A stretch of DNA of 64,000 nucleotides from Acanthopleura granulata. Its lineage: Eukaryota; Mollusca; Polyplacophora; Chitonida; Chitonidae. Both the position numbers and the translations under genes were made by a program. The notes below the pieces were generated by a model, which was given only the letters and a program-made list of their open reading frames with translations, was not told where the DNA came from and searched no databases. The DNA lies in the NCBI GenBank assembly GCA_016165875.1, contig JABBOT010000014.1, forward strand, positions 6,880,901 through 6,944,900, given 5' to 3'. Positions 24,101 through 32,410 of the stretch are shown piece after piece (within the stretch, counting starts at the first letter, position 1; each line of letters begins with the position of its first letter).

Positions 24101-27100
24101 TACATATGTGATGTGATACTGTTTTCCAGGCAGAAGATGTGTCATTCAGCGTGAACAATAACCAAAGCCCCAGGTGTTGTACATGTGTGATGTGATACTG
24201 TTTTCCAGGCAGAAGATGTGTTTTTTAATATGAACAATAAGCTGAGCCCCAGCTATTGTATATGTGTGATATGTTGCTGTTTTCAGGCAGAAGATATGTC
24301 TTTTAACATGAACAAAGACAGGAGGAGGGATGCATTAACCAGCTATTTATTAACTCTACAGCAGTCTATAGAAAGAGAACGCAAAGCCAAGGAAGGTAAT
24401 TCTCGTGGATTTATTCACACGAACAACATAAAAGTGCATTGCTGTGGTAAAAAGGTTACCTTGAAGAAAAGACTCTAATCAAGTGCCCCCATTAACACGA
24501 CATCAGTGTCAGTGACTGAGTATTAACCTTCTTGGTGAAGTTCAGCAGCATGGTTAACCTAGCTTGCTATTTAAACTGACGTGCACGTACCAGTGAGCTG
24601 CGGGGTTTCTGCCCCAACCCTTGTCGTCTCAATTGCCTTCCCAGCTCCTGTGGATCATAGATGTACGTTGTTCTTATCCCTGCTGATGAAGACCCTGACT
24701 GTTGTGTGGTTGGAGGTTCAAGTCTAGCTCTTGTCTTGTTGGCCATGACTTTGAGTCAGTTTTGTCAGGTACTTCACGAAGGTCAGGGATGCGAATCAGC
24801 ATTATGGTTTAGTCCACTCATAAACTTCACAGCCATTGTGTATTAAAGTGAAAATTGGTCCGCACCAGTGTTGCACCTGTGTTGCAGTGTCAGTCTGTAA
24901 GTCAGTCAGTCTGTTGATTATTTACAGGTGTGGAGAAGTTAAAGGAAGTGTACCAGAACCGTCCTAACTTTGCTGATCAGGAGGCTCAAGAGGACACGCG
25001 ACAGAAACTGATCGGGGTGAGTGACAGCTGGGACCAGGGCAGTGGGAACCCTCTACCAGAATATGTAGATGTCAACACGTAATGTTTTGCATGTTTTCCA
25101 CTACCTTGAACTTCTGTGTCCCTGACAGTTTTAAGACAGAAAGGTTGTCCTGTACTTGGCAAAAACGGTGATTAGGGTTTATACACTTATAATGCTGATT
25201 ATGTACATGTGGTGGAAAATTTCCTAAATATAAGATTACACACCAGTAAAATAAATGTTGAAATAATCAAGGCATCAAGCCAGGCTCTTTGCAGTGCGTG
25301 TGGTGAAGTACGTACATTGCAAGAGCTGAAAAGTATCAGGTTCGTAGAAGAGAGAGACAGTGGTTCCGTCTGGGTCAAATCTGATAAGTGATTATAAAAT
25401 CTGAGTACGTGTAGCTCAATGGTTGGTGCCCTGCGTAAAGGGATGGAACAAGGACTTGCATTTTGCATGCCGGGTACCACTACACCGTAAAAATGGTGAA
25501 GGGTGTTGGTGTTGTGGCATTCCAGTGAGGCGGTATTGAAATATGTTGCCATTTAGATGACTGTGAGGACTCTTCCTCATTGTTAAGCACAATCGCACTA
25601 CATGTGAAATTTTGCCAGCAGTGGCTCTATACAAGGGAGGTTACTCTGTAAACATAGTTGTCATTTACAAGGGGTGTAGTTGTCCCCCCTTAATGATCCC
25701 AGTGTCACACTGGTCGAAGAGAACTGGGCACCAAAACTGATGGCTAAAGAAGAGCACACCATACTTAAGGAGAAAGCTTTCCCACAACACTTGTGTTATG
25801 GTCAAATGGCATATGTAGGATTAGCTTAGAACTTGATGAGGAGAGAAGCAGGTTCAAACCCAGCCCTGAACTGGGAATTCTTATGCTCACCCACGGTCAG
25901 TGAATGTGTTGCTGTGATAACAATAAGACGTGGACTCCACCCGTATCTTTGTTTGCACAGTGTAGTGTTCATTCAAGGCCCTTTGTTTTCTGTCAATACG
26001 GAATGCATGTCTGTTAGTCATACGTGGCAAACTCAGTTTTCAGTCACAGTAAATTGCCAAATGTTGGTGGTTTTCTTCATCCATTGTGGTATGCCGTTGT
26101 AAAACTGAAAATATTTGAGTATGGCATTTAGCAGCAATCAAATAAGTAAAAAAAGTTTAATTGGTTGATGATTCGTTGCCTAGCAGGCCTGAGCCACTGA
26201 AGAAATTCTTCAGTGTTGTTGTTGCTTGGAATATTTGTGGTGTATGCATACAGTGTTTAACTTGACTAATGTTGCATTTCTAAGAGAATAATTCAAGTTA
26301 TTGTTATAATTTTTTGGCAGACAACTTACACATTAAACTTGTTGGAGGCTTCCCATTATAAGATCTGCTCAGCTCTGGCCAGTATAGATGGGCGTGCAAG
26401 ACCCCAACACAGGTTCTCGCAGTATATTGAGCAGTCTAAAGATAAACAGGTAAGTCTGACCACTGCAGACCGCTTCATAGGTTCTCACAGTATAAAGAGC
26501 AGTTTAAGGACAAACAGGTGATTCTAATCAGTGTAAGCTTCAGCATAGATTCTCACAGTATAATGAGCAGTTTAAAGACAAACAGGTAATTCTAATCAGT
26601 GTAAACTTCAGCATAGATTCTCACAGTATAATGAGCAGTTTAAAGACAAACAGGTAATTCTAATCAGTGTAAACTTCAGCATAGATTCTCACAGTATAAT
26701 GAGCAGTTTAAAGACAAACAGGTAAGTCTGATCAGTGCAAACCTTAACCTAGGTTTTGGCAGTTAAATGAACTTTTGAAAGAAACAGTTTGATCAGTTCA
26801 AAACTGTACATATATACATCAGGCAGTGTATAGAAAAAAAATAATGCAATGTGTAGACAACTGCAGAGAGGCTCTAACAGCATATTTAAAATTCTACATG
26901 CATTTACAAACAGGTAACTTTGATTACTGCAAACCTCTGCAGTACATACTTTCCCACTACAACTTCAAGCTGGCGGATTTTAGATCAAGTAGCTGAAAAT
27001 ACATGTACATATATATATCTGCTTTCACGATTTTCAGGGCTTACCCCTAAGCTTGTTAAAGTTACCGCTGAATCTGGCCATGGAGGGGACGGGATATGAC

Positions 27101-30100
27101 TTGACCCCGATGAGCATGGATTCCCCGGGATCTCAGTCCTACGACATGATAGACGAGGGTGACCCAGACTTTGGTAAGTTACCTCTCCAGTAAGCATTTA
27201 TATTCTATTCTGACACACCCGGATTTCAACAAAATGTTATTAATTTGCATCATTTTTAATTAATTCCTTTAATCAAAACCACCAAAATTTCAACCGAACA
27301 TAAATGAGCGTACCACAAGAAATCTGGAGTGTGGAATTGGTTAATTCTAATGTAAAAGCGACAGGAGGGACAAGATTTTGATTAATGAGAATGTTTTGTT
27401 AAATATCTGAACTGTACTTTTCAGTCAAGCTTTACATTATATTTTCCAATTCTTGCGGCATCCATTTTGACAACTTTCTGTTATTATAACCTGTACACCC
27501 TTCATTTGGAAGACTCCAACTTGGCCAGGTGGTTGCAGGTGCAAACCTTGGCAAGATGTCAATGGACATCAGATGTTCATGGTGCCTGTATGTAGTATGC
27601 ATTTCTGAGTTAAAGAGTCAACAGAAGCTTCTATGTCACCCTAAACAGCAATGAAAAACAAATAAATGTATGAAGTGGAACCGATAGTCTGAAGTTAGTT
27701 AAATGGAAAATGAAACTAGTATGTGGCCAGTCATGAACCAGGCTTACATGCACCAGTGGGAACCCTTCCTGTGTTGCCATGCAAACCCTTCCTGTGCCCC
27801 TATGCAAACCCTTCCTGTGCCTCCATGCCAGTCCTCCCTGTGCCTCCATTCAAACCCTTCCTGTGCCTCCATACAAATCCTTCCTGTGCCTCCATACAAA
27901 CCCTTCCTATGCCTGCATGTAGATTCCTGTGCCTCCATACAGATTCCTGTGCCTCCATGCAGATTCCTGTGCCTCCATGCAAACCCTTCATGTGCCTCCA
28001 TACAAACTCTTCCTCTGCCTCCATGCAGATTCCTGTGCCTCCATGCAAACCCTTCCTGTGCCTCCATACAAACCCTTCCTGTACCTCCATCCAGATTCCT
28101 GTGCCTCCATGCAAACCCTTCATGTGACTCCATGCAGCAACCTTCCAGTGCCTCCATGCAAACCCTTCCTGTACCTCCATGCAGACCCTTCCTGTGCCTG
28201 CATACAAACCCTTCCTGTGCCTCTATGTAGATCCTTCCTGTGCCTCCATTTAGACCCATCCTGTGCCTCCATGCACCCCCCCCCGTGCCTCCATTCAGAC
28301 CCCCCCCCATGCCTCCATACAAAGTCTTCCTGTGCCTCCATACAAACCCTTCCTGTACCTCCATTCAGACCTTTCCTGTGCCTCCATTCAGACTGTAGTA
28401 GTGCTTAAAGCCAAAAAAAAATTACATTTCTCTCTCAGATTTTGGGAAAAATATAAATATACGTGTAAATTATTGATGAGATAGACTAATAAAGTGAAAA
28501 AGAAATACATTTACAGGTACATGTACTTGTGTGTTGGCTAAAAGGGCTGAACGGATGTTATTTATGTATTTGATTCGCGTTTTATGCTGTACTCAAGCCC
28601 AGAAATTTGAATTATTATTAGGTTATTGGCCATGCCCATTTCCCCTGCAGTCATTAATCTGTATGCTCACGGTCCATCCAGTCAGTGGCATATACTTCAA
28701 TTTCAGAAGAAAACAACAAAAAAAAAAAGGCCTATCAAATAAAATATCAGTGGAAAGAATGAACACAAAGTAAATGAATTTGGCACATTTTTCCTGTTAG
28801 ATGATGATTTTGAGTTTGAGGATGCGATCATCGGGAAGTGCCGAGTTCTGTACGAGTACCAGGCCAATCAGAGCGACGAACTCTCCATTCGGCCAGGTAA
28901 GCTTCAGCCAATCACTACATCTGAAGAACCCACAAGTTTTTCTGTTTTCGTTTTCATTGGTTATATTTATTTTGGAAGCGTCTGGAACTTCTTGGACCAG
29001 TTTGATGTGATAAGTTTTGTCATGTTTTTAGGCAAGCTTACTTGTGAATGAATAGTAGAGTATGTTGGCCAGAAAATTCAGGCTTTGTTTGGTGAAAGTC
29101 AGTTCAGCTTACTTGTGACAAATACCAGTAGCCATGTGCCTTATCGCTACACTCATTGTATGCATTCATTTTGTTCCTGTTTGCCTCTTTAGTGGACCAT
29201 ATGTCTTGGCAAAAGGAGGAGGCAGCTCAAACTCTCCAGACGCTCGTTTGCGTCATTTTGAATGATAAATGTGTTCACGTACAATGAGTGTAAACAGAAA
29301 TTGTTGAAAATTACATCATCTGAGATAGAGACAAATATGTTTGAACTGTTTCAAAACACACCGCATTGGAAAGCAGTGGCTCAAATTGCAACTTCTAGAG
29401 TAGGAGTTTTCATATTTTGGCATGCATACAGGAATCTGCTTTCTGTGTCATCTGTTTTACAGAAGTATTGCAAATGACCTTAATTTTCATTGATATCTAA
29501 TATGCTCGTTTTTCCTGAATGAGAGAGTTTATTGATCAAAGAAAGGTGTTTTCAAGTGTGTTTTAGTGGAAAGCAAGATGATATCCTACTGAAAACTGAA
29601 AGTTTCAACACGAAATGTCATTTTATGACAATAAATTTGTCTCTAAAAATGCAAGTTTAGGTCATTTACAGTACATGTAGAAACAAATGTGTGTAGAAGG
29701 GATCATTTTCTGATTGAGGTTGGAAGTTCAAATCCAACTCCCTCCTTTTTTACGCTTCGACTTCATCACATGGTTTGTTCCTGCACCTTGTTATTTTTTA
29801 TGTATAAGTGTTGAGTTTTTACCAGCCGTTAGAAAATAAAGTACAGGTGCCGATAGTTTGAGAGTGTGAAATGGTGGCATATTGTATGTTCCAACTTTGT
29901 ACCAGAGCTGCTACATGTGTTTACAACATGTAATAAGTAGCGAAAAGAGGGCCTAATACTGTGCTGAGATTTTATCTCAGCTCTATGCTGATTCTTCCTC
30001 AGTGGTTTTGTTAAAACACATCAATGGGGAGCAGTTTGGGAGGGGGCAGGTTAGGAGTGGATAGTTTCCTTGATTAGAGCATCAAGGCTTTTGAAAGTTA

Positions 30101-30497
30101 TTGACAAAAAAGCTGGCTGTTTGATGTTCTTTTCTCGAGAGAGAGAGTCTTGTCCTGATCGCAAATCTGTGTGTCTCTAGTGTGTGATTAACCCACTATT
30201 GTGGACACGTCGATTGGGCCAGCTGTAAATTGTGCTGCGAAACTGACGCACACAACGGCCATTCGTGCGTCTGCTGAAAGAACCAGCCTTCACAGCTAAT
30301 AAACCTGCATTGTATCCAAAACCAGTACCAAAAGCTCAGCCGCTGATTCGCTCTCTTGTGTAAACCCGACTCGTTTGTTCTCATTCTCAGGGGAGGTAAT
30401 CAACATTTACGAGAAGCAGGATGATGATTGGTGGCAAGGAGAACTGCACGGAACGGTGGGAATATTCCCCGCAAACTACGTCCAGGAAATGCGCTAG
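12061..30497 (+). CDS. NOSTRIN: Nostrin orthologue (F-BAR/HR1/SH3 adaptor), fifteen exons, 5' end missing
   Basis: Joining 12061-12146, 14368-14448, 18553-18615, 19616-19697, 20101-20163, 20484-20594, 21104-21220, 22550-22657, 23328-23447, 24287-24395, 24928-25016, 26321-26449, 27038-27173, 28801-28896 and 30391-30497 gives one frame of 498 residues plus a TAG stop. Every intron is GT-AG and every phase matches. Domain order is F-BAR (about 1-245), HR1-like coiled coil (about 278-370), a Ser/Pro and acidic linker (about 387-437) and a C-terminal SH3 (about 440-498) with VLYEY, DDDWW and GIFPANYV. This order and length (human nostrin is about 506 residues) fit nostrin better than the longer CIP4/TOCA proteins. 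In vertebrates nostrin bends membranes, binds eNOS and dynamin/N-WASP through its SH3 and moves eNOS off the plasma membrane; that role is inferred here. The first visible residue is not a Met: a short upstream exon carrying the initiator (an FKDxFW-type start is usual in this family) is missing or unrecognised. Confidence 0.92.
12657..12887 (-). mobile_element. tRNA-derived SINE with imperfect target-site duplication
   Basis: Reverse SINE with tail, body and partial head (head end lost after gcgctaggtcagcgcgc). Flanked by a 13-bp duplication with one mismatch, aaatgtcctacat at 12644-12656 and aaatgtcgtacat at 12888-12900. Lies in the intron after exon 1. Confidence 0.85.
12948..13330 (+). 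mobile_element. Second-type tRNA-headed SINE with duplicated tail
   Basis: Head ccaggccgagtggttagcgt (A-box), B-box-like gaggtcgagtcc, then a body related to but distinct from the main SINE, ending in aaataaatgcgcgtaaataa. The last 105 bp occur twice without a mismatch (13121-13225, 13226-13330). Confidence 0.75.
14368..14448 (+). CDS. NOSTRIN: Nostrin visible exon 2: F-BAR
   Basis: Acceptor gttacag and donor gtaagt. It completes an Arg codon and continues SDLENNYARNLTRLSIKLNR, the conserved ERxxLExxYAxxLxxL signature of FCH domains. Ends in phase 2. Confidence 0.92.
14580..14735 (+). repeat. Degenerate tRNA-like SINE head and body
   Basis: B-box-like gagttcaatcccagcc at 14628-14643, followed by gggaatttttgaagcttctc. 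Similar layout to 25810-26153. No cloverleaf can be built, so it is not a tRNA gene. Confidence 0.4.
16253..16372. repeat. 24-bp satellite, five copies
   Basis: Five units of tacattgtgcattttctcacttca type, alternating gtgcattttctc and gtacattttttc variants, so a 48-bp higher-order unit is visible. Because 24 is a multiple of three, both strands stay open across it, giving false 76- and 136-codon frames. Confidence 0.95.
16726..16990 (+). mobile_element. tRNA-derived SINE, full length, perfect target-site duplication
   Basis: Head tgcctccgtggcaaaattgg, A- and B-box regions, conserved body, tail ttcttgagtacggcatagaa and (aaat)n end. Flanked by a perfect 13-bp duplication aaaaatctcaagg at 16713-16725 and 16991-17003. 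One of the cleanest insertions here. Confidence 0.96.
17020..17085 (-). repeat. tRNA-like head fragment (minus strand)
   Basis: Read on the minus strand, gacgtcgggagttcaagtcc resembles a tRNA B-box arm. It starts just after the SINE duplication at 16991-17003, suggesting insertion next to an older SINE. Confidence 0.4.
17362..17570. repeat. MITE family B copy
   Basis: Starts aaatgacctaaaatttcatc; interior gattctaagttctattgact and catatcctattgaaa match the 3424, 29474 and 53516 copies. Confidence 0.5.
18553..18615 (+). CDS. NOSTRIN: Nostrin visible exon 3: F-BAR
   Basis: Acceptor ctcgactttag, donor gtacgt. Encodes GTLAAGWNAVATQMESEAELHK. The W and the E-x-E-L-H segment match the stretch of nostrin that precedes the long F-BAR helices. 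Only 63 nt, so easily missed by an ORF search. Confidence 0.9.
18798..19059 (+). mobile_element. tRNA-derived SINE, full length, perfect target-site duplication
   Basis: Head gcggcctccgtggctcagtc, A-box tggctcagtcgg, B-box gagttcaagtcc, body and tail. Flanked by a perfect 16-bp duplication ataacaaaatatgacg at 18782-18797 and 19060-19075. Sits in the nostrin intron after visible exon 3. Confidence 0.96.
19616..19697 (+). CDS. NOSTRIN: Nostrin visible exon 4: F-BAR
   Basis: Acceptor aatttgtag, donor gtaagt. Encodes NLATSLHDDICKPLKSLIEE and then QHKARKP. The DxxxxPLKxLxEEQHKARK pattern is the typical lipid-binding helix of F-BAR proteins. Ends in phase 0. Confidence 0.93.
20101..20163 (+). CDS. 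NOSTRIN: Nostrin visible exon 5: F-BAR
   Basis: Acceptor ctccatacag, donor gtgagt. 21 codons, VESMVEKSLKCLLDKRNEES then K; a heptad-like helix. Phase 0 at both ends. Confidence 0.9.
20484..20594 (+). CDS. NOSTRIN: Nostrin visible exon 6: F-BAR with a Cys cluster
   Basis: Acceptor catgcttgcag, donor gtgagc. 37 codons at residues 126-162, starting CKKACFSCAKDFEKTQDALL. Phase 0 at both ends, so skipping it would keep frame. The spacing C-x3-C-x2-C is unusual for a coiled-coil F-BAR helix. Confidence 0.9.
21104..21220 (+). CDS. NOSTRIN: Nostrin visible exon 7: F-BAR
   Basis: Acceptor tatctttctcag, donor gtgagt. 39 codons including VDKEYTEASQKAEQVRQDWE, strongly helical. The DxxYxxxxxxAExxRxxWE pattern is characteristic of F-BAR helix 4. 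Phase 0 at both ends. Confidence 0.93.
22205..22430. repeat. MITE family B copy, reverse interior
   Basis: Starts aaacacctaaaatttcatcc. The interior, read in reverse, carries the ggatatcat and ctaatgatttcag segments of the family. Confidence 0.45.
22461..22526. repeat. 33-bp perfect tandem duplication
   Basis: The unit aatgaagtgtgatcctcaca...catt-type (33 bp) occurs twice with no mismatch (22461-22493, 22494-22526), 24 bp before the acceptor of visible exon 8. Confidence 0.9.
22550..22657 (+). CDS. NOSTRIN: Nostrin visible exon 8: F-BAR
   Basis: Acceptor cgttttacag, donor gtatgt. 36 codons beginning GSGQMQEIEEERIRNMQDYL. The QxxEExRIxxMxxxLxxY motif is the canonical F-BAR tail helix. Phase 0 at both ends. 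Confidence 0.93.
23328..23447 (+). CDS. NOSTRIN: Nostrin visible exon 9: F-BAR end and linker
   Basis: Acceptor gttgttttcag, donor gtgagt. 40 codons, ACAKLHEAVISVDLEVDLRT and then the ...PNQPEQILIDCY hinge (residues 238-277), closing the F-BAR and leading to HR1. Phase 0 at both ends. Confidence 0.92.
23504..23772. repeat. MITE family A copy
   Basis: Left end gggccatgcttaagaaaatg, interior ccctcctaaaaagaggccct, right end ttttcgaaggatatgag. Related to copies at 33351, 52032, 52900 and 62406. In the intron after visible exon 9. Confidence 0.55.
24002..24316 (+). repeat. 79-bp tandem array multiplying the exon 10 splice acceptor
   Basis: Four units (24002-24080, 24081-24159, 24160-24238, 24239-about 24316). 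Each contains ctgttttc(c)ag followed by gcagaagat and the first exon codons. Putative acceptors end at 24050, 24129, 24208 and 24286; only the last leads into the full HR1 exon. Using the one at 24208 would add exactly 78 nt, open in frame. Confidence 0.92.
24287..24395 (+). CDS. NOSTRIN: Nostrin visible exon 10: HR1 start, multiplied acceptor
   Basis: Acceptor gctgttttcag, donor gtaatt. Encodes AEDMSFNMNKDRRRDALTSY then LLTLQQSIERERKAKE. The basic heptad helix is the first half of the HR1-like domain. The first bases of this exon and its acceptor form the last copy of a tandem array (see 24002-24316). Ends in phase 1. Confidence 0.92.
24600..24860 (+). repeat. Diverged SINE-like remnant
   Basis: B-box-like ggaggttcaagtctagc at 24712-24728, then a tail-like part (ccactcataaacttcacagc, ttaaagtgaaaa). 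Lies between visible exons 10 and 11. Confidence 0.4.
24928..25016 (+). CDS. NOSTRIN: Nostrin visible exon 11: HR1
   Basis: Acceptor ttatttacag, donor gtgagt. Completes a Gly codon, then VEKLKEVYQNRPNFADQEAQ and EDTRQKLIG. The GxxxLxxxYxxxPxFxD pattern is typical of HR1/REM-like repeats in nostrin and CIP4 relatives. Ends in phase 0. Confidence 0.92.
25810..26153 (+). mobile_element. Diverged long SINE with the common tail
   Basis: tRNA-like start with B-box caggttcaaacccagcc at 25849-25865. A different body follows, but the 3' end aatatttgagtatggcattt...caatcaaataagtaaaaa is clearly the tail of the main SINE. This suggests a tail shared with a common LINE partner. Confidence 0.65.
26321..26449 (+). 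CDS. NOSTRIN: Nostrin visible exon 12: HR1 end, multiplied donor
   Basis: Acceptor ttttttggcag, donor gtaagt. 43 codons: TTYTLNLLEASHYKICSALA, then SIDGRARPQHRFSQYIEQSKDKQ. Phase 0 at both ends. Its last 38 or so bases and the donor are repeated downstream every 68 bp (see 26412-26735). Confidence 0.92.
26412..26735 (+). repeat. 68-bp tandem array multiplying the exon 12 splice donor
   Basis: Donor-like gt sites follow caaacag or taaacag at 26450, 26518, 26586, 26654 and 26722, exactly 68 bp apart. Each is preceded by the exon-like segment (c)agtata..gagcagt.taaagacaaacag. The first is the true exon 12 donor. Eroded copies continue to about 26800, with one more near 26900-26920. Confidence 0.93.
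27038..27173 (+). CDS. NOSTRIN: Nostrin visible exon 13: linker before SH3
   Basis: Acceptor cacgattttcag, donor gtaagt. Residues 387-431: hydrophobic start GLPLSLLKLPLNLAMEG, then a Ser/Pro-rich disordered linker (PMSMDSPGSQSYD) turning acidic (DEGDPDF). Ends in phase 1. Confidence 0.88.
27763..28394. repeat. 23-bp minisatellite, about 27 copies
   Basis: Units of the type cttcctgtgcctccatgcaaa, mixed with 20-bp variants (agattcctgtgcctccatgc). Located in the intron just before the SH3 exons. The unit has no stop in any frame on either strand in most copies, so 175- and 206-codon open frames arise on opposite strands; neither is a gene. Confidence 0.95.
28560..28602 (-). repeat. SINE tail fragment
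   Basis: tttatgtatttgattcgcgt then tttatgctgtactcaag, the reversed tail of the main SINE, with no body attached. Confidence 0.7.
28801..28896 (+). CDS. NOSTRIN: Nostrin visible exon 14: SH3 first half
   Basis: Acceptor ttttcctgttag, donor gtaagc. Acidic lead-in DDDFEFEDA, then the SH3 start IGKCRVLYEYQANQSDELSI, with VLYEY in the ALYDY position and the DELSIRPG RT-loop/diverging turn. Phase 1 at both ends. Confidence 0.95.
29474..29672. repeat. MITE family B copy
   Basis: Left aaatgaccttaattttcatt, right aagtttaggtcatttacagt, forming imperfect inverted ends of about 15 bp. Interior gatgatatcctactgaaaac is shared with other copies. In the last nostrin intron. Confidence 0.6.
30391..30497 (+). 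CDS. NOSTRIN: Nostrin visible exon 15: SH3 second half and stop
   Basis: Acceptor gttctcattctcag. Encodes GEVINIYEKQDDDWWQGELH and GTVGIFPANYVQEMR, then TAG at 30495-30497. The DDDWW and GIFPANYV segments are the proline-peptide binding surface of SH3 domains. The protein ends straight after the SH3, as in nostrin. Confidence 0.96.
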
Positions 30498-32410
30498 TCA
30501 CCATGGCAACTAGCAAAGGAGAATTTTCATTTGCGTTAACCAGTGGGCTTTGCTCATCCTCTTTTTAAATCATTTGAGCCAGGCTGAGAGAAAAAGTGAC
30601 TTTACATCGAACGCCCCTTCAGATTAGAGTGTCACGTGCCGCAGGATGTGTGATGCCGGAATTCCCAGTGAAGTTGACATTTAACCTTTCGTTATGGACT
30701 GTGCCACTTTTGCAGACAGGGGATGTTTGTGCTCTGTATTCAGCAGAACTGTTTCCTGACTTGGCAGGACTGACTCCTTGAATACTTGTATAAAATTTGG
30801 AATGTACATAGATGTTGGACACGTAAGTATTGTAAAAAAGCCTCTGATGAGCGGAAGTAAATGTTTTCAGCCTGCAGCCATTACAGTTTGCAGATTCTGA
30901 GTCAGCAGGGCACATTGTATAAGAAGCACATGGAATATGTTAATCTAGTTTTCAGATGAAGCATCGTCCTGTGTTACACTTTTTTTTTTTTCATTTTTTA
31001 AACACTTTCTACCAGTAATTCACCTGTATATTTGCTACAGCTTGTATATGTTTTGATTTTAGTGTTTTTATTTCCTGTCTTTTTCTATGTCTTAACTCAA
31101 ATACTGTTTGTGTGTCTTTAACACGGCCACAAAGGGGATTTAAGCACTTGGAGCATCTTGGCTGAGATGACAACATAATGGTATAACATTTGTGGGGACT
31201 CTTACAGAGTTAATGAACCTTCTCTCTGTGTAGATTAAGCCAGATAGCTGTTTCGAGCAGTGCACCAGTACACATGGGCAGAACGAGTCACCGGTGGGAC
31301 AAACAGAAGCACGGGGTCATTTATGTCAACACTACAACACTACAGACTTCTGCATCAGCCCAACATTCACGTCAGTTCAAGATATGTACGTTTCTTTTTC
31401 AGTGCTTAAAACTTAGCCCAAGACCGTGAAAAATCTCAGGAATAACAGCCACTCATATAATATTCATGAAATTGACTGAATTGTGTGTGACAGCCGAGGA
31501 TTTTAATCCTTTAACGTAGCCACGTGGGTTCGTTTATCCCACATCCAGGTGATCATGGTCATGCACATTCGAAATAGCTACCTGGCTTATAGGGTCCTGC
31601 TTTTCACATGTGACTTAAACCAGTAACCCGTGAAAGGGATGAGCAGTTTTATGTGGTTTAGTACATGTGTGAAGAACTAAAAATTTATACACGCATCATA
31701 TTTAACTTCATTTTGTTTTATTTTTTTTCGATGAAAATCAGTTACAATTTATTCAAGATTGTGTTTTTTAGAATATATTTTCAAACTTACACTTTTAATA
31801 TCATCTGTAAATTTAAGTTTCATTTGTTTTTAATTCAAGATCTGATCAGTATATCTGTGTTTTAACAGGTTTACAATTGAATTGTTGCCAGTGTTGTTAA
31901 TTTTTCCTTCATTCTGATTTGCAAACAGATCTCTTGAAAGGAAAATTAATCACTTCATGACTTAGTCAGTAATGAGATTTTAACAATCAAGCGGATTGAT
32001 GATATTTTTCAGTGAGTGTTGTTTTATTGAGGGCATATTACATAATTTGGCTCAATGTTTTAAATGCTAACTTGTGGTTGATAGAAACTATAACAGAAAC
32101 CTAACAGTACAGCTGGGAAAACTTGCCTTCAGTAGGAAGACAACATACAATTGTACAGGCTGATTCTAATTGTCCCAGTGAAGATTGCATTTACATTTTG
32201 ATAATTTCAGTTCTCTTCTGTGTGGTCGAAAATTTTACCGAAACTAACGAAGATCAGAATTCTTCCATCTTTAAGGTATCAAAAGTTGCAGTTACAAGTA
32301 CACTGTTTTTTGGTTTGTTTTTTTTTTGTTTTGTTTTTTTTTTTTGTTCTTTTTTTTTTTAATTTAGGTTTGTTTGTATGACCAAGAATAAATGTTTATC
32401 CAAGTGTTTT
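30498..32410 (+). other. Probable nostrin 3' UTR
   Basis: Follows the stop codon without further coding potential. AATAAA at 32387-32392 is the first canonical poly(A) signal I see after the stop, just after a long T-rich tract (about 32308-32360). Alternative, longer 3' ends are possible. Confidence 0.5.
32387..32392 (+). terminator. Poly(A) signal AATAAA
   Basis: Canonical hexamer about 1.9 kb after the nostrin stop, with GT/T-rich sequence (aatgtttatccaagtgtttt) within 30 nt downstream. Confidence 0.5.

Noticed and set aside
27744..28364. 206-codon minus-strand and 175-codon plus-strand open frames
   Set aside because: Both are produced by the stop-free 23-bp minisatellite; peptides are pure repeats (WRHRKGLHGGTG, PVPPCKPFLCLH) and frames overlap on opposite strands.
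12061..30497. CIP4/TOCA/FNBP1 family instead of nostrin
   Set aside because: Same domain order, but the F-BAR sequence (GLNGFEELRKYIKQGSEFC; AELHK-NLATSL), the short total length and the termination right after the SH3 fit nostrin better.
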